From Cyclobacterium marinum DSM 745 (GTDB lineage Bacteria; Bacteroidota; Bacteroidia; Cytophagales; Cyclobacteriaceae), in contig NC_015914.1 of NCBI RefSeq assembly GCF_000222485.1, positions 2,552,501-2,616,500 of the forward strand: 64,000 nt of DNA, given 5' to 3'. Under the pieces are notes generated by a model. That model did not search any database. It worked only from the letters and a program-made list of their open reading frames with translations, and was not told the origin of the DNA. The position numbers were made by a program, and so were the translations under genes. Position 1 is the stretch's first letter; each line of letters starts with the position of its first letter. Shown here in pieces: positions 52,254-61,536 of the stretch.

Positions 52254-53303
52254 ATGGAAACCATACCCAGCACTTTGAATACTTTGAAAGCTTCTTGGGA
52301 AGCTTTGAAAACGCAAAATCCAAAACTAAGGATAAGAGATGCAGCCAAACAGTTAAACGCTTCAGAGGCGGAATTAATCGCCACCGGACTTGGACAAAAT
52401 GTGGTTCGGTTATCAACTGATTTTATTGACCAAGTTAAAAAATTCCCCAAGCTTGGGAAGGTAATGGCACTAACCAGAAGTGAAGGCTGTGTTTTGGAAC
52501 ACAAAGGAAGATTCCAAAAAATAGAAATTCATGGATCAGGATCCCATCAAATAGCTACAGTGATAGGTCCTATTGAGCAAAGGGTGTTTTTTAGCGCATG
52601 GAAATATGGTTTTGCTGTTCGTAATGAAAGTCCAAGAGGCCCTTTATTTAGCTTACAGTATTTTGATGGTCAAGGAGACGCAATAATGAAAGTCTATATT
52701 CAGGGAGAGTCAGATGAAGCTTATGCCAATAAGTTGATTTCAGAACACTTGGATCTCGATCAGTCTGCAGCACCGGAACCAGTGGCTTATGAGGTGCCTG
52801 AATATACTTGTAGGGAAAATTTGGATTTTGAAAGCTTTTCTTCTGACTGGGAAAATATGAAAGATACCCATGACTTCTTTGGCATGCTGCGCAAATACAA
52901 ATTGAATCGCTTGAACGCAGTGGAATGGATTGGTGAGAAGTGGGCCTATCCTGTAGATAAATTATCTGCTAGAAAAGTAGTGAATTTTGCCGCTGAAACG
53001 GAACTGCCCATCATGATTTTTGCCGGCAATAGGGGGAATATCCAAATTCATCAAGGTAAGGTAAAGCATATTAAACAGCTGGGAGATTGGCTCAATGTAA
53101 TGGATCCTGATTTCAATATGCACCTTAATGAACAGGTTATAGATAAGGCTTTTGTTGTTCATAAAAATACCGAGGATGGGCTTGTTTCTGCCTTGGAATT
53201 GTTTGACCAAAATGGAGAGATGATAGGGCAATTTTTTGGATTAAGAAAACCGGGAATCCCACAAAACAAGGCTTGGAAAAATCTATTAGATGGTTTGAGT
53301 TAA
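52254..53303 (+). CDS. hmuS: Hemin-handling/degrading protein (HmuS/HemS family)
   Basis: A 349-residue protein of two internal repeats, each with the HemS pattern: LKASWEALKTQNPKLRIRDAAKQL in the first and FESFSSDWENMKDTHDFFGMLRKYKLNRLNAV in the second. DTHDFF supplies the proximal His of HemS. It carries imported haem and may release iron. Length and repeat layout match HemS. It sits between the transporter genes and the TonB receptor. Confidence 0.9.
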   Translation: METIPSTLNTLKASWEALKTQNPKLRIRDAAKQLNASEAELIATGLGQNVVRLSTDFIDQVKKFPKLGKVMALTRSEGCVLEHKGRFQKIEIHGSGSHQIATVIGPIEQRVFFSAWKYGFAVRNESPRGPLFSLQYFDGQGDAIMKVYIQGESDEAYANKLISEHLDLDQSAAPEPVAYEVPEYTCRENLDFESFSSDWENMKDTHDFFGMLRKYKLNRLNAVEWIGEKWAYPVDKLSARKVVNFAAETELPIMIFAGNRGNIQIHQGKVKHIKQLGDWLNVMDPDFNMHLNEQVIDKAFVVHKNTEDGLVSALELFDQNGEMIGQFFGLRKPGIPQNKAWKNLLDGLS

Positions 53304-53349
53304 AGATACGACAGAGGTAATAGTCCACTGATGAAAAAAATTTAAACAA

Positions 53350-55647
53350 ATGATTAGAATTAATCTAATTAAGCTTAATATGATGATTTTATTCCTTCTC
53401 TACCCTTTTTTAGGACATGGGGAGAATGGAGACAAAATCATTGTTGATGACAAGGGGATGCCCTTGCCACAGGCGGTGGTGCAAGTGGACAACTACCCTC
53501 CAATAGTTGCCGGGCCTTCCGGGGAGGTTCAAATGACAAAGCTGAATACAGGAGATTCTGTTATTGTTTTTGCCCTGGGGCACGAGTCTAAGCATTATAG
53601 TTGGGAAGAATGGTTGAATGCAGAGGTGATAGTCCTGAAGGAGAAGGAAGGAGAGCTGAATGAGGTGGTGGTTTCAGCCACTCGTACGGATCGCACCGTA
53701 GAAGATTTACCCATGCCGGTCACTGTGATTGGAAATAAAGCTATTCAGGAGACCGGGGCTGTTCGCCTTTCAGAAGTGCTTAGCGAGCAAACAGGCTTAC
53801 AAATTGTTTCTAACCATGGCACGGGCTTGCAAATGCAGGGGCTTGATACAGACTATATTCTTGTCCTGCTGGATGGGGAGCCTTTAATTGGCAGAACTGC
53901 AGGTACTTTTGACTTGAATCGGATTTCTGTGTCCAATATTGAAAAGATTGAGATTTTAAAAGGGCCGGCCAGTGCCATTTACGGTAGTGAAGCCATGGCC
54001 GGTGTAGTAAATATAATCACCAAATCAGGAGGCCATGGAAAGAAAATAGACCTTGGCTTGAGACAGCGGAGCTTGAATACATGGAATCCCTACCTGGAAT
54101 TTGGCATAAGGAAATCAAATTGGAACATAGATATTCTTTATGATTATTATAAGACAGATGGTTATGATTTAAGTCCAGAAGTGACGGGAAATACCCAAAA
54201 CCCCTACCAATCCCACAGTGGGCAAGTGAAGCTAGGGACCAGATTGGGGGAAGGATTGAGCTTTAATTTATTCTTGCGTGGATATACTGAAAAAGCTACA
54301 GGTGTTTTGGAGGTTGTGGAAAATTCAGGAACAGAATTATTAGATGCAACAGACCAACGCGATGAAATCAATATTAATCCAACACTAAGGTACAAACCCA
54401 ACAATAATTGGTTATTTACATTAAGGAATATGAGTTCTGTATTTAGTACAAGTTCAGTATCCAAATACCAGAAAGAAGGAACTGTTTTTGATATTCAGGA
54501 TTTTCAGCAATTTTATCAGCGAACGGAGTTACAGACTGATTACCAACTAGACAAAAAGCAATTGATAAGCCTAGGTTTGGGCTTTTCAGGGGAGTCAGTT
54601 GAAGCTACTCGATATGATGAAAAAAACCATTTTAAGGCGACATATTTTTATTTACAACATCAATGGGATCCAACTGATAAGGTTAATATTGTTACCGGTG
54701 CCAGGGGAGATTTTCACAGTGTCTATGGTAGTCGATTGAGCCCAAAGCTCTCCGGCCAATACAGGTTCTCTGATAAATTCAGTTGGCAATTATCTATCGG
54801 TTCCGGATTTAAGGCACCTGACTTCAGGCAACTGCTTTTAAATTTTAACAATGCTTCAGCAGGGTATTATGTATTCGGTGCAAAATTAGCCAAAGATGGA
54901 TTGGAAGATCTTGAAGCCAAAGGATTGGTAGCACAAAGGTTAATTCTCCCGGAGAATTTTGGAGAACTTCAAGCTGAACATTCTTGGGCCATAAACACGG
55001 GTTTTCGATGGAAACCTGTGGAATCCTTGTTAATAAAAGGAAATTTATATAGAAACGCTTTGCAAAACATGATAGAGACAGCACCCATTGCCCAGCTGGT
55101 CTCAGGTCAAAATGCCTTTTCATATTTTAATATCCGCCGAGTGGTCACCCAAGGTCTGGATTTGGATTTTACGTATAAATACAATGATAACTTAAGCATC
55201 AGTACCGGTTATGCTTTTTTAGATACCCGAGACTTGGATGTTATGGAACAGATAGAGGGAGGAGAGATGTATAAGAAAGATGCCAATAACCAAACCGTCC
55301 GTGTTAGCAAGGCTGACTATGGAGGACTATTTAACAGGAGTAAGCACAGTGGAAACTTAAAGGTTAACTATTTGGAAAACCGTACAGGAATCAATTGGGC
55401 ACTCCGGCTTATATATAGAGGCCAATTTGGATTTTCAGATTTGAATGGCAACCTGATTTTGGATGATGTGGCAGAGTATGCTCCGGGATGGTATACGCTC
55501 AACCTGACATCCACAAAAACTTTCAACAATGGAATTTTCTTGGAAGCAGGTGTCAATAATCTGCTAGATAAAACCAGTATTACCCAGCCTAATATGCCGG
55601 GAAGGCTACTCTTTGTAGGCATTAAAATACCACTACTAAATTTATAA
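53350..55647 (+). CDS. hmuR: TonB-dependent haem receptor
   Basis: A 765-residue outer-membrane receptor. Residues about 25-105 form a carboxypeptidase-like (CarbopepD_reg) domain. The plug domain contains ATRTDRTVEDLPMPVTVIG and EILKGPASAIYGSEAMAGVVNIITK; the barrel ends in LLFVGIKIPLLNL. FKAPDFRQLLLNF resembles the HmuR FRAP/NPNL region. It takes haem from HmuY or directly from haemoproteins. Start choice: ATG 53350 gives a signal with positive N region; ATG 53380 would free the Fur-like palindrome at codons 2-7 from the coding sequence. Confidence 0.9.
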   Translation: MIRINLIKLNMMILFLLYPFLGHGENGDKIIVDDKGMPLPQAVVQVDNYPPIVAGPSGEVQMTKLNTGDSVIVFALGHESKHYSWEEWLNAEVIVLKEKEGELNEVVVSATRTDRTVEDLPMPVTVIGNKAIQETGAVRLSEVLSEQTGLQIVSNHGTGLQMQGLDTDYILVLLDGEPLIGRTAGTFDLNRISVSNIEKIEILKGPASAIYGSEAMAGVVNIITKSGGHGKKIDLGLRQRSLNTWNPYLEFGIRKSNWNIDILYDYYKTDGYDLSPEVTGNTQNPYQSHSGQVKLGTRLGEGLSFNLFLRGYTEKATGVLEVVENSGTELLDATDQRDEININPTLRYKPNNNWLFTLRNMSSVFSTSSVSKYQKEGTVFDIQDFQQFYQRTELQTDYQLDKKQLISLGLGFSGESVEATRYDEKNHFKATYFYLQHQWDPTDKVNIVTGARGDFHSVYGSRLSPKLSGQYRFSDKFSWQLSIGSGFKAPDFRQLLLNFNNASAGYYVFGAKLAKDGLEDLEAKGLVAQRLILPENFGELQAEHSWAINTGFRWKPVESLLIKGNLYRNALQNMIETAPIAQLVSGQNAFSYFNIRRVVTQGLDLDFTYKYNDNLSISTGYAFLDTRDLDVMEQIEGGEMYKKDANNQTVRVSKADYGGLFNRSKHSGNLKVNYLENRTGINWALRLIYRGQFGFSDLNGNLILDDVAEYAPGWYTLNLTSTKTFNNGIFLEAGVNNLLDKTSITQPNMPGRLLFVGIKIPLLNL
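53353..53369. promoter_or_regulatory. Fur-like palindrome at the receptor start
   Basis: Arms ATTAGA/TCTAAT with centre ATTAA, sharing the GAATTAATC core with 49402-49422. It overlaps codons 2-7 of the annotated frame, so it may mark a later true start or be coincidental. Confidence 0.45.
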
Positions 55648-55666
55648 CTATAACACCATACATCAA

Positions 55667-56278
55667 ATGAAAAATTTATCAATGTTTATGTTTTTTGGCC
55701 TAGCCATGTTTGTTTTTATGGCTTGCGAATCTGAGACAGAGAATGAACCTCAATTGCCATTAGTGGCAGAAATGGTAGAAGATCTCTCTGCTCCCAATGA
55801 TGTAATCGATAGAACTACGGGGCAAGTTTTAGAGGAGATGCCTTTTCAATATTTTAGTTTATCAGAAAACAGGGTGATGACAGTGGATGAAAGCTGGGAT
55901 TTGGCTTTTAAAGGCACAACTATTCGAACCAATGCGTCCAAAAATGTTAGTGCCGCATTGGTGGATGGGATTTTTCAGGAAATTAAAGAAATTCCTGAAA
56001 CAGCTTCATTTGCATTGGATACCGAAACAACGCTGGCAATACCTACAGGAAGTGGTAATGGCTGGTACAGCTATAATTCAACAACTCATGCCATAAAGCC
56101 TATTCCCGGAAAGGTGATTTTATTGCAGACCAGCTCCGGTAATTATGCTAAGTTGGAAATTTTGAGCTACTATAAAGGAAATCCCTCCGATGAAGAACTA
56201 GACCCTCTTACAGATGAAGGAGCTACATATACTTTTCAATATGTGCTTCAGCCCAATGGTACAACCACTTTTGAATAA
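55667..56278 (+). CDS. hmuY: HmuY-like haem-binding lipoprotein
   Basis: A 203-residue lipoprotein (signal ending FMACESE) of the HmuY family: FQYFSLSENRVMTVDESWDLAFKGTTIRTN in the middle and the TYTFQYVLQPNGTTTFE end. In Porphyromonas, HmuY binds haem with a pair of His residues; here the haem ligands cannot be confirmed and may differ (His content is low). It is the last gene of the haem operon, 19 nt after the receptor. Confidence 0.8.
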   Translation: MKNLSMFMFFGLAMFVFMACESETENEPQLPLVAEMVEDLSAPNDVIDRTTGQVLEEMPFQYFSLSENRVMTVDESWDLAFKGTTIRTNASKNVSAALVDGIFQEIKEIPETASFALDTETTLAIPTGSGNGWYSYNSTTHAIKPIPGKVILLQTSSGNYAKLEILSYYKGNPSDEELDPLTDEGATYTFQYVLQPNGTTTFE

Positions 56279-56281
56279 TTA

Positions 56282-56449
56282 TTATTTGCTTGTTTCAGTT
56301 TTTGAGTCCTTGTTGATATCTCTGATATTTGGCAGGGACTTTTTTACTTCTTCCAACTCATCATTGATTTTTTTTAAGCGTTCAAGAAAGTTTTCGTAAT
56401 AGTTGACCTTCAGTTTTTTGTTTTGGAGGATGTGATTTAAATTTTTCAT
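56282..56449 (-). CDS. Small charged coiled-coil protein
   Basis: A 55-residue frame from ATG 56449 to TAA: MKNLNHILQNKKLKVNYYEN at the start and FLERLKKINDELEEVKKSLP in the middle, with a lysine-rich tail. The middle forms a heptad-like amphipathic helix. It is convergent to the HmuY gene (3-nt gap) and sits downstream of the MORN gene on the same strand, so it may be part of that operon. No family recognised. Confidence 0.5.
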   Translation of the reverse strand: MKNLNHILQNKKLKVNYYENFLERLKKINDELEEVKKSLPNIRDINKDSKTETSK

Positions 56450-56474
56450 AAAACAGATTGGTTTTTTCTAGTAG

Positions 56475-57110
56475 TTATTTTATTTCCTCAGCTTCTAATT
56501 CATAGCAGGTGGTAGTTTTTTGTAATCCATATCGGATACCGTTGTGCACTTCAAAATTTCTATACAAACTTCCATTTTGCCTCCACGCTTGTTGTAGGCC
56601 TTCTTGTTTGTCATCTTTGTAATGATAGCTATAGGCCAAGGCTCCATTGGCATACCAACTTTTTTGTTCGCCTTCTTTTTTATCATTGTAATAATTGTAC
56701 TCAAATTTTAAATTTCCGGTTTCTTCCCAGTAACCCACTTGCTTGCCTAAGGACAGGTTGTTTTTATACATGCGTCTTTCAAAAACTTTTCCATTGGAAT
56801 AATAGCTTCTATAAGTGCCGTGTAACATTCCCTTGTAAACCGAACTATAGGTCACAATATTGAAACCGATTTGTTTTTTATGAACAATTCCAGAATATTT
56901 CTCACCTGATAAATAATAGCGCCCATTTTTATAAGTCAGGCCCGGTGCATTAAAATCTATGGTATCTTTTGGGATTCCCGAGGTGTCGATCTCATAATTA
57001 ATCGTCCCATCAAAAGAGCTTTCTTCTCCATTATAGGAACATGCGTTCATCCCCACGCACGATAGGATTACCCATATTAATTTGATAGGATGAGTAAAAT
57101 AAATCGCCAT
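56475..57110 (-). CDS. MORN-variant repeat lipoprotein, second copy
   Basis: A 211-residue lipoprotein (signal ending VGMNACSYN) of MORN-variant repeats, e.g. HGTYRSYYSNGKVFERRMY, QVGYWEETGNLKFEYNY and EGEQKSWYANGALAYSYHY. It ends with RYGLQKTTTCYEL, equivalent to RFGLIGLKKC in the first copy, so the Cys near the C terminus is conserved. It lies 3 nt after a YHYH gene, as at 1672-3020, so the pair is a conserved module. Function unknown. Confidence 0.75.
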   Translation of the reverse strand: MAIYFTHPIKLIWVILSCVGMNACSYNGEESSFDGTINYEIDTSGIPKDTIDFNAPGLTYKNGRYYLSGEKYSGIVHKKQIGFNIVTYSSVYKGMLHGTYRSYYSNGKVFERRMYKNNLSLGKQVGYWEETGNLKFEYNYYNDKKEGEQKSWYANGALAYSYHYKDDKQEGLQQAWRQNGSLYRNFEVHNGIRYGLQKTTTCYELEAEEIK

Positions 57111-57113
57111 GGA

Positions 57114-57860
57114 TTATTGAGTAAAGGTGCCTTTGGTTCCATGATAGGCGCCGGATTTTATGACATACAGACCGGAAGTTGAATATGCCTCATTACTGAC
57201 ATGGTAATGATAAATGCTTTCAGAAAAATCTGAAGTGATACCAATATGTCCCCCATTTTCATCCAAATCATTGGGATAGGATCCGTCCCTATCTTTTCTG
57301 CCATACACAGGAAATCCATCCCGTAAAAAGCCAATAAGGTTATCATCATTTACAGTAAGATAGGCACCTTCGCTATGATAATGGTAATCTTCTCTTGGCC
57401 CGGGGTGGCCTCTAGAAGCATCAAAAGTGCTCCAAGCATTTTCCTGCAACACACCACCTCCTTCATAATCATTGTATATGGGGACACCGTTCAATGCCAT
57501 TCCAACCGGTCCTAATTCTGTTTCTTCTTTATATGCACTTTCATTGGGATATATAGGGATGGTCATTTTATAATTAAATGAAGTCATGCTTTTATTCATG
57601 TTGGCATGGTTTCTTCCGGGAAACTCCTCATACATTTCATGACCTTTGCCCCAATAAGGTGTTTTGTGATCAGGCAAGCCTGTGCTATAAATGGTGAGGT
57701 TTTGTTTCCCAATTTGTACACTAACCTCCTGAGTATAATTGTTTTTATAATTGGCCTGGACTACTTCCGCAATGGAAATATTTCCTGGCGTCACCGGAAC
57801 CCTTTCTTTTTTGCACGAAACGATCCCTATCAATACCACTAAATAAAACACTTTTCTCAT
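57114..57860 (-). CDS. YHYH-domain lipoprotein, second copy
   Basis: A 248-residue lipoprotein (signal ending IGIVSCKKE) with motifs EDYHYHSEGAYLTV and SIYHYHVSNEAYS, plus IGFLRDGFPVYGRKD, matching the copy at 2250-3020. The two Tyr-His pairs and GFPVYG box are preserved; other segments diverge, so this is not a recent duplication. It is followed 3 nt later by the MORN gene. Confidence 0.85.
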   Translation of the reverse strand: MRKVFYLVVLIGIVSCKKERVPVTPGNISIAEVVQANYKNNYTQEVSVQIGKQNLTIYSTGLPDHKTPYWGKGHEMYEEFPGRNHANMNKSMTSFNYKMTIPIYPNESAYKEETELGPVGMALNGVPIYNDYEGGGVLQENAWSTFDASRGHPGPREDYHYHSEGAYLTVNDDNLIGFLRDGFPVYGRKDRDGSYPNDLDENGGHIGITSDFSESIYHYHVSNEAYSTSGLYVIKSGAYHGTKGTFTQ

Positions 57861-58038
57861 GTTACTATAGACGTAATTAAGTCTTAAATCCTTCGGGAAA
57901 TTTTTGACATTTTTTTAGATCCTTTAATTTTTTATCTTTTTATTAAGATTTAGAAGGAAAATGAAAGTTAATATTTAGTCTAGAATGTCAGTAGTAGGAA
58001 GAGGATTGACTACGGACTGAGGAAAATTAAAATACCCA

Positions 58039-58758
58039 ATGGAACCTTTAATAGAACATATATTGTATGATTATTCTTATTTCAGCTTGTTTGCAATCTC
58101 CTTTGGTTATTTTTTGTTATTGTACTTTGGTTTAGCGCCCCTGTTTTTGGCGGTTTGCCGGCTTTTGGAATCCCGCAATTTGCTGCATAAAATAAGTTCT
58201 GAAAAAGTTTCCTGTCTGCAAGTTGCCTTTGAAATCAAGCATTCTTTTAGGTCAATTATTGTGTTTGGCTTTTCCATTTTACCCATTGTCTTTATCATCC
58301 GTTTAGGGGTAGTAGAATTGCTACCCAATACTTGGTATACAGTATTGGGAGGAATTATTGTATTATTCCTTTGGAATGAGGTGCATTTTTATTTCGTACA
58401 CCGGTTAATGCATTGGAGATTGATGATGAAGCATGTGCATTATATTCACCATAAATCCTATACCCCAACGGTTTATTCCGTATATAGCTTTCATTGGTTC
58501 GAAGCTCTGCTTTTAAGCACGGTACCATTGACAATAATGCCATTCATGTCTTTCTCTATCTTAGCCGTTTTCATTTTCCCTTTGGTGAGCATCCTTTTGA
58601 ATTTTGCCGGACATTGCAACTATAGATTTGGAGATGGAATAGGAAAGGGGTGGAGGCATTTTGGCACTTACCATAATGAACATCATGGCAAGGGTAGGAA
58701 GAATTACGGTTTTGCTTTACACTTCTTAGATAAGATATTTGCCGGACAAAAGAGATAA
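58039..58758 (+). CDS. Fatty acid hydroxylase/sterol desaturase-family diiron membrane enzyme
   Basis: A 239-residue membrane protein with the His-box pattern of the fatty acid hydroxylase superfamily: FVHRLMHW (His121, His125), HYIHHKS (His134, His137, His138) and YHNEHHGKG near the C terminus. At least two helices at the N terminus anchor it. The enzymes use a diiron centre and O2 to hydroxylate or desaturate lipid chains. It is 3 nt from the KASIII-HDO gene, suggesting lipid remodelling. Substrate unknown. Confidence 0.85.
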   Translation: MEPLIEHILYDYSYFSLFAISFGYFLLLYFGLAPLFLAVCRLLESRNLLHKISSEKVSCLQVAFEIKHSFRSIIVFGFSILPIVFIIRLGVVELLPNTWYTVLGGIIVLFLWNEVHFYFVHRLMHWRLMMKHVHYIHHKSYTPTVYSVYSFHWFEALLLSTVPLTIMPFMSFSILAVFIFPLVSILLNFAGHCNYRFGDGIGKGWRHFGTYHNEHHGKGRKNYGFALHFLDKIFAGQKR

Positions 58759-58761
58759 GAA

Positions 58762-60627
58762 ATGAACGAGGTGTACATAACCGCGATGGGGGCCTATTTG
58801 CCCAATCAGCCGGTTTCAAATGATGAAATAGAAGATTTTCTGGGGCGAATTGATGGAAAGGAAAGTCGGGTAAAACCAAGAATACTAAAACAAAATGGCA
58901 TCAAAACCAGGTATTATGCATTAAATAAAGCGCAAGAAACCACACATTCCAATGCTGAATTGGCAGTGAATGCAGTTAATAATGCCTTAAAAAAAAGTAA
59001 CTTAAAAGCCTCGGATGTAGAATTGTTGTGCACGGGTACAAGCCAAGGGGATTTGCCTATACCCGGTTTTGCCAGTATGGTACACGCCGGATTAGATTTT
59101 AAGCGCTGTGAGCTGGCCAGTTTCCAAAGTGTATGTGCCAGTGGGGTTATGGCTTTAAAGAATGCTTTTGCTCAGATCAAAAGTGAGCAAAAGCAGAATG
59201 CTGTTTGTGTAGGTAGTGAGCTACCTAGTAGAATGTTTAAGGCCTCAAGGTTTGAGGCGCAAGAGGTAAAGCCCCTGCCTTTTGATGCGGAATTTTTACG
59301 CTGGATGCTGTCAGATGGGGCCGGTGCTTTTGTTTTGCAAAACAAGATAAACTTAAAAGGGCTTTCATTAAGGATTGATTGGATTGACATTAAGTCATTT
59401 GCTAATGAGTTTCCCGTTTGCATGTATACCGGTAAAATTGACAACGAAGATGAAGCAGAAAAAACCTGGCTTGATTATCCAAGCTATGAAGAAGCTTCCA
59501 AGGCAGGAGCAATCAATTTACATCAAGATACCCGACTTCTAGACAAGCTTATAAAGACAGGTGTTGCCCACTATTTTGAGTTAATCGATCAGGGCAAAGT
59601 AAAGGTTTCTAAAGTAGATTGGCTTTGTTGCCATTATTCTTCCGAGGTTTTTAAAGACAGCATTAAGGAATTGATGCAAAAAGGAGGAGGGGCCATTCCT
59701 GATGATAAATGGTTTAGCAACCTTAGCGCTAAAGGGAATACAGGATCAGCCTCTATTTTTATTATGGTAGAAGAATTGATGTATTCAGGAAAGCTGAAGA
59801 AGGGAGATAGCATCCTTTGCATGGTTCCGGAAAGTGGGAGATTTATTACTTCATTTATGCACTTTACGGTGGTGGGAAAAAGCGAAGAATCAAAAATTTA
59901 TCCTCAAAGAGAAATAGCACCTCCTGAGCTGATTATTGATACAAACGAAACTTCAGAATGGCTGATTCGTAACCTTGCTCGGGTATGGATAGATTTTGAA
60001 ACGGCATTATTGTTTGAAACGGCATTATTGAAAGTCCCAATTGTGGCCAAAATACATGATGGAAGTCTAAGTATGGCTGACTATAAGCTATTGTTGACAG
60101 ACCTCCGGCAGCAGGTTATTGACGGTTCACAGTGGATTTCCAGGGCTGCCTCCAATATTGACATTGATTTATTCGAGTTGCGTTCTGCCTTTATAAAACA
60201 TACAGCTACCGAACACAAGGATTACCAGATGCTAGAAAGAAATTTTGAGGCTTTGGGTGAAAACCTCGAAACCATTAGATCAGGTGAAAAAAATATAGGA
60301 ACAGTTGCGCTGACCTCATTTATGTTTCAGCAGGCGAGCAAGGCCAACCCTGTAGATTTGTTAGGTTCAATGTTTATTATTGAAGGGATAGGGAAACGTT
60401 TGGCAGGTTATTGGGGGAAATTGATGCAAGACCAATTGCAATTGAATAACAGCCAGGTCTCCTTTTTTACCTATCATGGTACAGCAGATGAAAATCATTT
60501 CCACAACTTAGAAGAGGCATTGAATCATCCCAAAATGAATTTGGAAGTAGCCAAAAAGATTGTAAAAACAGCCAAAATAACAGCGAAATTATACCGCATG
60601 CAATTAGAGGAATTGGGGAATTATTAA
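58762..60627 (+). CDS. KASIII-like ketosynthase fused to haem-oxygenase-like diiron (HDO) domain
   Basis: A 621-residue fusion. The N-terminal ketosynthase III part (about 1-375) has the catalytic Cys125 in SVCASGVMALK, His291 in CCHYSSE and Asn326 in KGNTGSASIF, so the condensing triad is intact. The C-terminal part (about 395-621) is helical and resembles haem-oxygenase-like diiron proteins: possible metal ligands His480 and His485 (FIKHTATEHKD), Glu541 (FIIEG), and His572, Asp576, Glu577, His579 (YHGTADENHF). HDO enzymes include UndA, which makes terminal alkenes. An in-frame duplication gives FETALLFETALL at 412-423. It is flanked by two genes with 3- and 6-nt spacing. Confidence 0.72.
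   Translation: MNEVYITAMGAYLPNQPVSNDEIEDFLGRIDGKESRVKPRILKQNGIKTRYYALNKAQETTHSNAELAVNAVNNALKKSNLKASDVELLCTGTSQGDLPIPGFASMVHAGLDFKRCELASFQSVCASGVMALKNAFAQIKSEQKQNAVCVGSELPSRMFKASRFEAQEVKPLPFDAEFLRWMLSDGAGAFVLQNKINLKGLSLRIDWIDIKSFANEFPVCMYTGKIDNEDEAEKTWLDYPSYEEASKAGAINLHQDTRLLDKLIKTGVAHYFELIDQGKVKVSKVDWLCCHYSSEVFKDSIKELMQKGGGAIPDDKWFSNLSAKGNTGSASIFIMVEELMYSGKLKKGDSILCMVPESGRFITSFMHFTVVGKSEESKIYPQREIAPPELIIDTNETSEWLIRNLARVWIDFETALLFETALLKVPIVAKIHDGSLSMADYKLLLTDLRQQVIDGSQWISRAASNIDIDLFELRSAFIKHTATEHKDYQMLERNFEALGENLETIRSGEKNIGTVALTSFMFQQASKANPVDLLGSMFIIEGIGKRLAGYWGKLMQDQLQLNNSQVSFFTYHGTADENHFHNLEEALNHPKMNLEVAKKIVKTAKITAKLYRMQLEELGNY
59995..60030 (+). repeat. Perfect 18-bp in-frame tandem duplication in the fusion protein
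   Basis: TTTGAAACGGCATTATTG occurs twice in direct succession, adding six residues (FETALL) in the linker between the KASIII and HDO parts. Confidence 0.95.
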
Positions 60628-60633
60628 CGCAAT

Positions 60634-61530
60634 ATGAAAGACAATATTTTAGATTTATCAGAACATGACGAGCGAGACCCTAATCCTTGGCTGGCCTTGT
60701 TTCTGGATGACAGCATCCCAATTAACCAAAGGACAAAACTGGTCTTGATGAGGGACAATTCTTCCAAATCTGTGAGGTATTTGCTGCCTTTTGTTGAAGT
60801 GGGATCCAAGATTACCATGTTTTTTATTCATATTTTTAAGTTTTTCTTTCCCAAACTTATCAATTCATCTAAGATTCTTCACAGAATATTGGCATGGGGA
60901 CTCAAACGCTTTGTTAGCCCGGATGCCAATTTGTTAATCTTTAGGCATTTTCATATAGGTACCGAAATCTTGCAGTTTATAGCCGGCAATATTCCGAATG
61001 TAGAAATTGTAGGAAGCCCTTTAAAGCCAAAAGATTTTGAGGATGTGAAGGATGATTTGTTCTTAAAGCATGATCTGAACTTGTACAATTTTGTCATCCG
61101 ACTGAATCGACAATTAAAGGAAAAAAACATTACCATCAGCCCGCCGGAACAGCTAAATCTCGGCATGATCACTGAGGATCAATTTGACCATATTGAGTTC
61201 CCAGACCGGTGGACAAATGTTTTGGACTTGAGGTCTGCCATTGAGCTTTTCACTCCTTTTTACCAACTTTTCCTTACTTCCAATGACTTTATCAGAGCAT
61301 CCAATTCATTGCAACTGGATGAAACCATTGCCATTTATGCCTCCCAGATACTTGGTACCCCGGGGCATCTTGGTTTAATCAATAATAAACACCCCATGGT
61401 TCCTGTTACCACCTATAGTGCTGCCTATCGCTTGGTTCTTCACGGTTTGGCTGCCGAAACTTTACATGAAGTGCTGGTGAAGTTGAAATTGAACAAGGGA
61501 GCTGATGGAGTAGTGATGCCAAAAAAATGA
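60634..61530 (+). CDS. Uncharacterised protein of the KASIII-HDO operon
   Basis: A 298-residue protein with no recognised family. It has a hydrophobic stretch (ITMFFIHIFKFFFPKL) and several His clusters (FRHFHIGTEI, FLKHDLNLY and TLHEV), and a mostly helical content. The start is 6 nt after the fusion gene, so it is translated in the same operon. Possible role: partner or membrane-associated enzyme for the lipid product. Nothing in the sequence identifies a reaction. Confidence 0.65.
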   Translation: MKDNILDLSEHDERDPNPWLALFLDDSIPINQRTKLVLMRDNSSKSVRYLLPFVEVGSKITMFFIHIFKFFFPKLINSSKILHRILAWGLKRFVSPDANLLIFRHFHIGTEILQFIAGNIPNVEIVGSPLKPKDFEDVKDDLFLKHDLNLYNFVIRLNRQLKEKNITISPPEQLNLGMITEDQFDHIEFPDRWTNVLDLRSAIELFTPFYQLFLTSNDFIRASNSLQLDETIAIYASQILGTPGHLGLINNKHPMVPVTTYSAAYRLVLHGLAAETLHEVLVKLKLNKGADGVVMPKK

Positions 61531-61536
61531 ATAAAG

